Assembly: GCF_007625155.1 (NCBI RefSeq)
Contig: NZ_VMNK01000003.1
Coordinates: 1-64,000, forward strand
DNA: 64,000 nt
From: Denitromonas halophila
Lineage (GTDB): Bacteria > Pseudomonadota > Gammaproteobacteria > Burkholderiales > Rhodocyclaceae
Direction of reading: 5' to 3'
A program made the translations under genes and the position numbers. Under the pieces are notes generated by a model, which did not search any database, was not told where the DNA came from, and worked only from the letters and a program-made list of their open reading frames with translations. Shown here piece after piece: positions 60,557 through 64,000 of the stretch. Within the stretch, counting starts at the first letter, position 1. Each line of letters opens with the position of its first letter.

Positions 60557-61128
60557 AAACGATCGTCCAAAATGCCCAGGAGCCGCTGCGCAAACAGTTC
60601 AAGGAGGCACCGGCTTTGGCCATGGTGACCGACCACGCGCGCACTTGTGGCACTAATCCCGCAGATCCTTTCCACACCTTGGTGGAACCTATGGATGGAT
60701 GCGGCGTTTGCGTTCCTGTTGGTGTTCATCGAGCCGTCGGTGGCCTTCATGATGCCCCCACACCCGGTGACATGCTGTGCGCTGCGCTGGCGGCGTGTCA
60801 GGACTCCGCTGTCAGAATGGTGGCCAATCGTTTAGGGATCGAAATCATCCACCTGGAAGTTCGTGTGACTGCGCAAGTCGATGTGCGAGGCGCCTTGGGC
60901 ATGGACACGGCTGTGCCGGTGGGCTTTCAGTCCATGACTTGTGACATCCATCTGAGTGTGCAGGAGAGCACGCCCCCCAAGTTGCTAGTTGCCCTGCATG
61001 CGGCGGCCCAAAGGTGCTGCGTGGTGCAGCAAACCCTGCACCAACCGCCGCCAGTGACGACCCGGTTTAGAACCTTTTCACCTAGCGCCGTTGAAAGCAA
61101 TGAAATCTCAGTTGCATCGAAGCAATAG
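60553..61128 (+). CDS. OsmC-family protein, second gene
   Basis: A 191-residue OsmC-like protein (GDMLCAALAACQDSAVRMVANRLGIEIIHLEVRVTAQVDVRGALGMDTAVPVGFQ; AAQRCCVVQQTL). The cysteines in LAACQDS and RCCVVQQT occupy the usual catalytic positions. The start is a GTG overlapping the small ORF. It is the closest relative of the truncated copy at 57956-58318. Confidence 0.83.
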   Translation: MKTIVQNAQEPLRKQFKEAPALAMVTDHARTCGTNPADPFHTLVEPMDGCGVCVPVGVHRAVGGLHDAPTPGDMLCAALAACQDSAVRMVANRLGIEIIHLEVRVTAQVDVRGALGMDTAVPVGFQSMTCDIHLSVQESTPPKLLVALHAAAQRCCVVQQTLHQPPPVTTRFRTFSPSAVESNEISVASKQ

Positions 61129-61163
61129 TTTCAATAGCAGGTTTGATATTTCAGTGCTGAACG

Positions 61164-61196
61164 TTGGGCTTCGCTGCGCTCAACCCAACCTACATG
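61164..61196. repeat. Short dispersed hairpin repeat, copy A
   Basis: A 33-nt repeat beginning TTGGGCTTCGCTGCGCTCAA and ending CCTACATG, identical to 62181-62213. It contains the inverted pair TTGGG/CCCAA. Such GCTTCGCTGCGCT hairpins are widespread intergenic elements in proteobacteria. Confidence 0.8.
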
Positions 61197-61392
61197 GAGC
61201 CGTGGCGCACTTACGACGGACGGCTCGGCGTCGATAGCGGTCCGTCACGCCCTTTCCCCGATTACCCACCATTCACACCTTGAACACGATGGCGAGCGTG
61301 AGTGATGCCAGACCAACGTCCGCCATGCGTGTTTCGGCAGCCACAAGCACTACCGGGCGAGTGGTGAGCTACTGCGATGCCTCGTGGAGGCA

Positions 61393-62046
61393 TCACTCCG
61401 CCAGCAACGCGTCCCGAACGACTTGTCGCACGGCTTTCGCAATCAACCAGCCGGGAATCGTGGCGGGCCCGGCATAGGAGTGGTGGGCACCACGCCCCGT
61501 GGTTGCGACCGTTACGGTGTCGGTGGAGGTGCCGGTGGCGAGTGCGCCGTCCGGGGTACGGATGGCCATGTCGATGAGTGTGGCGGTCTTGGCTTCGGTG
61601 GTGGTGATGATGGCGTTCACCATGGCGGCTCGGGTGAGTGCAGCGTCGACCAGCACGATGAGGTTGATGGTGCCGGGCGTGGCTTTGTACGGCGCTGAGA
61701 TGCCGGCGCTGGTGGCATTGCCGATGCCGGCGGTGGCGAGCACACCGACGCGCACGCCGCTTTCTTCGACGAGGGCGAGTCGTGCCTTGTGCAGTGGCAC
61801 CGCAGTGAGCAGACCGATGAAAGGGCCGGTGATGTCGCACTGCCTGGCGATGCGCTCAAGGTCTGATGCGGGGTCGTCGGAGCAATAGTCGACGGGCACA
61901 TTCGCGTTGAGGATATGGCGTACCCGGCGAAATCCGCCGCCATGGAAAGACGACGAGAGTGTAGTCAGCAGCGCTTCGCTTTCGACATGAATCGCGCCAG
62001 GACTGTGTTTGATGCGGATGCCGGGAATCGGGGTTTCGATGCGCAT
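61393..62046 (-). CDS. cbiZ: Adenosylcobinamide amidohydrolase (CbiZ)
   Basis: The 217-residue CbiZ-family enzyme (SSFHGGGFRRVRHILNANVPVDYCSDDP; GVRVGVLATAGIGNATSAGISAPYKATPGTINLIVLVDAALTRAAMVNAIITTTEAKTATLIDMAIRTPDGALATGTSTDTVTVATTG) removes the nucleotide-loop part of pseudo-B12-like corrinoids for salvage. The start at 62046 follows the family; no Shine-Dalgarno is evident. No cob genes are adjacent. It is flanked by hairpin repeats on both sides (61164-61196 and 62120-62213). Confidence 0.85.
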   Translation of the reverse strand: MRIETPIPGIRIKHSPGAIHVESEALLTTLSSSFHGGGFRRVRHILNANVPVDYCSDDPASDLERIARQCDITGPFIGLLTAVPLHKARLALVEESGVRVGVLATAGIGNATSAGISAPYKATPGTINLIVLVDAALTRAAMVNAIITTTEAKTATLIDMAIRTPDGALATGTSTDTVTVATTGRGAHHSYAGPATIPGWLIAKAVRQVVRDALLAE

Positions 62047-62119
62047 GGGCGGGAGTTTAGTGCATGCGGCACGTCGGACCGGCGCGCCGGGTGCTTCCCC
62101 GCGCCATGCGTCGGCGATG

Positions 62120-62148
62120 CGTAGGCTGGGCTGACGAAGGAAGCCCAA
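62120..62148. repeat. Short dispersed hairpin repeat, inverted variant
   Basis: GTAGGCTGGGCTGACGAAGG and then AAGCCCAAC resemble the complement of the 33-nt repeat at 62181-62213, with a different loop. The two lie head to head on one side of cbiZ. Confidence 0.6.
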
Positions 62149-62180
62149 CACTCGGCCTTCCACGATTGCATAGCGACACC

Positions 62181-62213
62181 TTGGGCTTCGCTGCGCTCAA
62201 CCCAACCTACATG
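62181..62213. repeat. Short dispersed hairpin repeat, copy B
   Basis: Identical over 33 nt to copy A at 61164-61196, in the same orientation, on the other side of cbiZ. Confidence 0.8.
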
Positions 62214-62237
62214 ACGCCATCGCGACGCTGATCGCGC

Positions 62238-63452
62238 TCAGGCCGTGCGCTGCCCGACGCCGAGCGCCGCGACTACAGCGATCATCAGCACCACGGCCGC
62301 GCCGGCTAGGGTCGCGCCGTACCAGCCCTGATCCATGAAGGCGCCGAAGAGCACTGGCGAGATGGCGAAGCCGACGTCGAGGCCGGAATACACCGTGCCG
62401 TAGACGCGGCCGGTGGCGCCTTTTGGGGCGGCCTTTTTGATCATCATGTCGCGGCTGGGGCCGCCGATGCCGACGGCGAAGCCGGTGGCGGCGAGCAGGG
62501 CCATGGTGCCTTGGCCGCCGAGCCAGCCGGTGGCGCAAACGAGTAGCAGCATGGCGCCGGCGGTCATCGCCCAGGCGACCACCCGGTCGCTGTGGCGGGT
62601 CTGGCCGGCGATGAAACCACCGACCAGCATGCCGAAGGCGCCGCACAGCATGTAGGCGCTGATAGTGAGCGTGGCGGCTTCAACGCTGACGCCGTGCACG
62701 GCTTCGAGAATGGAGGGCGCGAAGCTTTGCACCACGGCGAGCGTCATGGTGGACAGCAAAAAGAAGGCGAAGCACCACCAGATGACCGGCAGCTTGAGGT
62801 AGTCGAGATCAGAGCCTTTGGGGGCGTCGGGGTGGCGCACGGCCACCTCGGTGCGCAGTTTATCGCGCTGCCAGAACAACACCGCCAACACCACCGCGTA
62901 CAGCGCGGCGGCCGACAGGTAGGCCGTGCGCCAGTCGGCCAGCGCGGTGATGCCAACCAGGAAGGCCGGCGCCAGCGCCCAGCCGAGGTTGCCGGTCAGG
63001 CCGTGGGCGCTGAAAGCGTGACCGAGCCGGCCGGTCGATACCTTCTGGTTGAGGATGGTGAAATCGGCAGGATGAAACGGCGCATTGCCCAAGCCCGCGA
63101 GCACGGCCACCAGCATCAAGCCGGTGTAACCCGTCGCCTGACTCGCCACCAGCGCCGCCACCAGAAACAGCGAGATCGCTGCGAACAGCACGGGTCGCGC
63201 ACCGAAGCGGTCGACCACGAAACCCGCCAGCGCCTGCCCGGTGCCCGAGACCACGAAGAACAGGCTCATCAGCAGGCCAACATCCGAGAAGCTCAGGCCG
63301 AACTCGCGGATGAACACCGGAAACAACGGGGCGAGCAGCAGGTGCGAGAAGTGCGAGATGCCATGCGCCAGACCAACGAGGCCGATCACGGTGGCGTCCT
63401 GCTTCAGTGTGGGAATGGGCGCGACGGCCGCATCGAGCGTGGTGGTGTTCAT
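62238..63452 (-). CDS. MFS transporter, fosmidomycin-resistance (Fsr)-like
   Basis: A 404-residue transporter with twelve helices and an Fsr-type N-half (LVGLAHGISHFSHLLLAPLFPVFIREFGLSFSDVGLLMSLFFVVSGTGQALAGFVVDRFGARPVL). Family members export small drug-like compounds. The start at 63452 (MNTTTLDAAVAPIP) lacks a clear ribosome binding site. The gene stands alone between a conserved hypothetical gene and the repeat region near cbiZ. Confidence 0.85.
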   Translation of the reverse strand: MNTTTLDAAVAPIPTLKQDATVIGLVGLAHGISHFSHLLLAPLFPVFIREFGLSFSDVGLLMSLFFVVSGTGQALAGFVVDRFGARPVLFAAISLFLVAALVASQATGYTGLMLVAVLAGLGNAPFHPADFTILNQKVSTGRLGHAFSAHGLTGNLGWALAPAFLVGITALADWRTAYLSAAALYAVVLAVLFWQRDKLRTEVAVRHPDAPKGSDLDYLKLPVIWWCFAFFLLSTMTLAVVQSFAPSILEAVHGVSVEAATLTISAYMLCGAFGMLVGGFIAGQTRHSDRVVAWAMTAGAMLLLVCATGWLGGQGTMALLAATGFAVGIGGPSRDMMIKKAAPKGATGRVYGTVYSGLDVGFAISPVLFGAFMDQGWYGATLAGAAVVLMIAVVAALGVGQRTA

Positions 63453-63535
63453 GGGGCGATAGTACGTTCGAATCGCTGGGCACGAACAGGGCAAGGGCGA
63501 AAAAAGCCGCGCCGGCCAGCCGAACGGCAGTGACG

Positions 63536-64000
63536 CTACTGAATCGTCAGCCTTCCGAACCAGCGCACATCGGGCGCTACATCGCTGCGTTCATGCGGCC
63601 CGTAGGGCGGCAACGCGGGGTCGGTTGGCGGCGCGCCGATCAGGTTGAGATCAATGGCCTGGGGCGTGCCAACCAGCCCCTCATCGGTGCGCTGCAGGCG
63701 GTAATACACGCCGTTCCAGAGTTTCGCACCGAACTCGTTGGGCAGTTTGTAGAAGAACAACAGCGCATGCTCGAGCCAGGCGAGATCATCGGCGGTGACA
63801 CTGGCGGGGTTGGCATGCGGATACGGCACGTGGCAGAACACTTCGTCCGGCGCTTCGAGGCACTTGAACTCTTTCATCGACAGGAAAAAGTCGGTGAAAC
63901 GCGCATGATCCATATGCACGGCCACGCCAATGCGTTCGCCTTGTGGCGTGAATGTAACGGTGCCGATGGGGGTGCGTTGCCCGTCGCGTGCGTGCAGCAC
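63536..64000 (-). CDS. Conserved hypothetical protein (5' end outside the window)
   Basis: The last 154 residues of a protein whose start lies beyond 64000. Visible segments are GTVTFTPQGERIGVAVHMDHARFTDFFLSMKEFKCLEAPDEVFCHVPYPHANPASVTADDLAWLEHALLFFYKLPNEFGAKLWNGVYYRL. No signal peptide or membrane helix lies in the visible part. No function is known for this type. Confidence 0.7.
   Translation of the reverse strand: MLHARDGQRTPIGTVTFTPQGERIGVAVHMDHARFTDFFLSMKEFKCLEAPDEVFCHVPYPHANPASVTADDLAWLEHALLFFYKLPNEFGAKLWNGVYYRLQRTDEGLVGTPQAIDLNLIGAPPTDPALPPYGPHERSDVAPDVRWFGRLTIQ

Overview
The window looks like chromosomal DNA of a high-GC betaproteobacterium, most likely Rhodocyclales (Azoarcus/Thauera/Denitromonas-like). 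The reasons are the tRNA-Tyr-Gly-Thr-tuf order at the left edge, a PhaM-type polyhydroxyalkanoate granule protein, a fused indolepyruvate:ferredoxin oxidoreductase, a PEP-CTERM protein behind a sigma-54 promoter, and several CoA-ligase/acyl-CoA genes. No rRNA, CRISPR array, prophage or intact transposase gene was seen. The genus is an inference.

Layout. 1-1.2 kb: translation genes (5' end of tuf, three tRNAs, one strong promoter) and an Lrp/AsnC regulator divergent from the oxidoreductase (1.4-5.0 kb). 5-6.7 kb: a membrane-anchored methyltransferase and an orphan ParA-like ATPase. 6.7-12.5 kb: a LuxR-type response regulator divergent from a TonB receptor, an orphan periplasmic binding protein and a hybrid histidine kinase, which may form one envelope-spanning sensory unit. 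12.6-17.1 kb: phaM, an AEC transporter, and an ECF sigma/anti-sigma pair with a Tat-exported ferritin-like protein and a cytochrome P460 lipoprotein. Three of these units share the same promoter, TGCATCCA-N14-yCGTACA. 17.1-27.7 kb: a racemase/CoA-transferase gene, carbonic anhydrase, then a long operon of two acyl/aryl-CoA ligases around a complete LivFGHMK-type ABC transporter.

27.8-37.3 kb: BrkB-like protein, a damaged VOC gene, a redoxin, a chemoreceptor, fadH with its TetR regulator, and a PAS histidine kinase. 37.6-43.6 kb: an ExbB/MotA-OmpA membrane pair, an AraC-controlled AhpD-P460-UDG-NTF2-tautomerase operon, and a 3D-domain lipoprotein. 43.8-50.5 kb: a hemerythrin-PAS-Crp fusion regulator, a lysozyme-like protein, the PEP-CTERM gene, and a second ECF/anti-sigma operon with metal-resistance-like periplasmic proteins. 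50.5-57.1 kb: an OYE-family reductase with an HxlR regulator; a PlcP-like phosphoesterase, glycosyltransferase and diacylglycerol kinase behind a Pho box; and a NosP-like FIST sensor with its kinase. 57.2-64 kb: an accessory stretch with an OsmC remnant, an AraC-OsmC-OsmC cluster that looks more A/T-rich, an isolated cbiZ, and an MFS transporter, with small dispersed repeats around cbiZ.

Two copies of one short mobile element (29902-30212 and 57196-57428) have about 20-bp imperfect terminal inverted repeats, and each copy is flanked by its own 5-bp direct repeat. This is the clearest candidate for an undescribed element. The other leading observations are the three-member ECF regulon, the hemerythrin-Crp fusion, and the Pho-box lipid-remodelling operon. 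All functions are read from sequence motifs and recalled family features; no database search was run.
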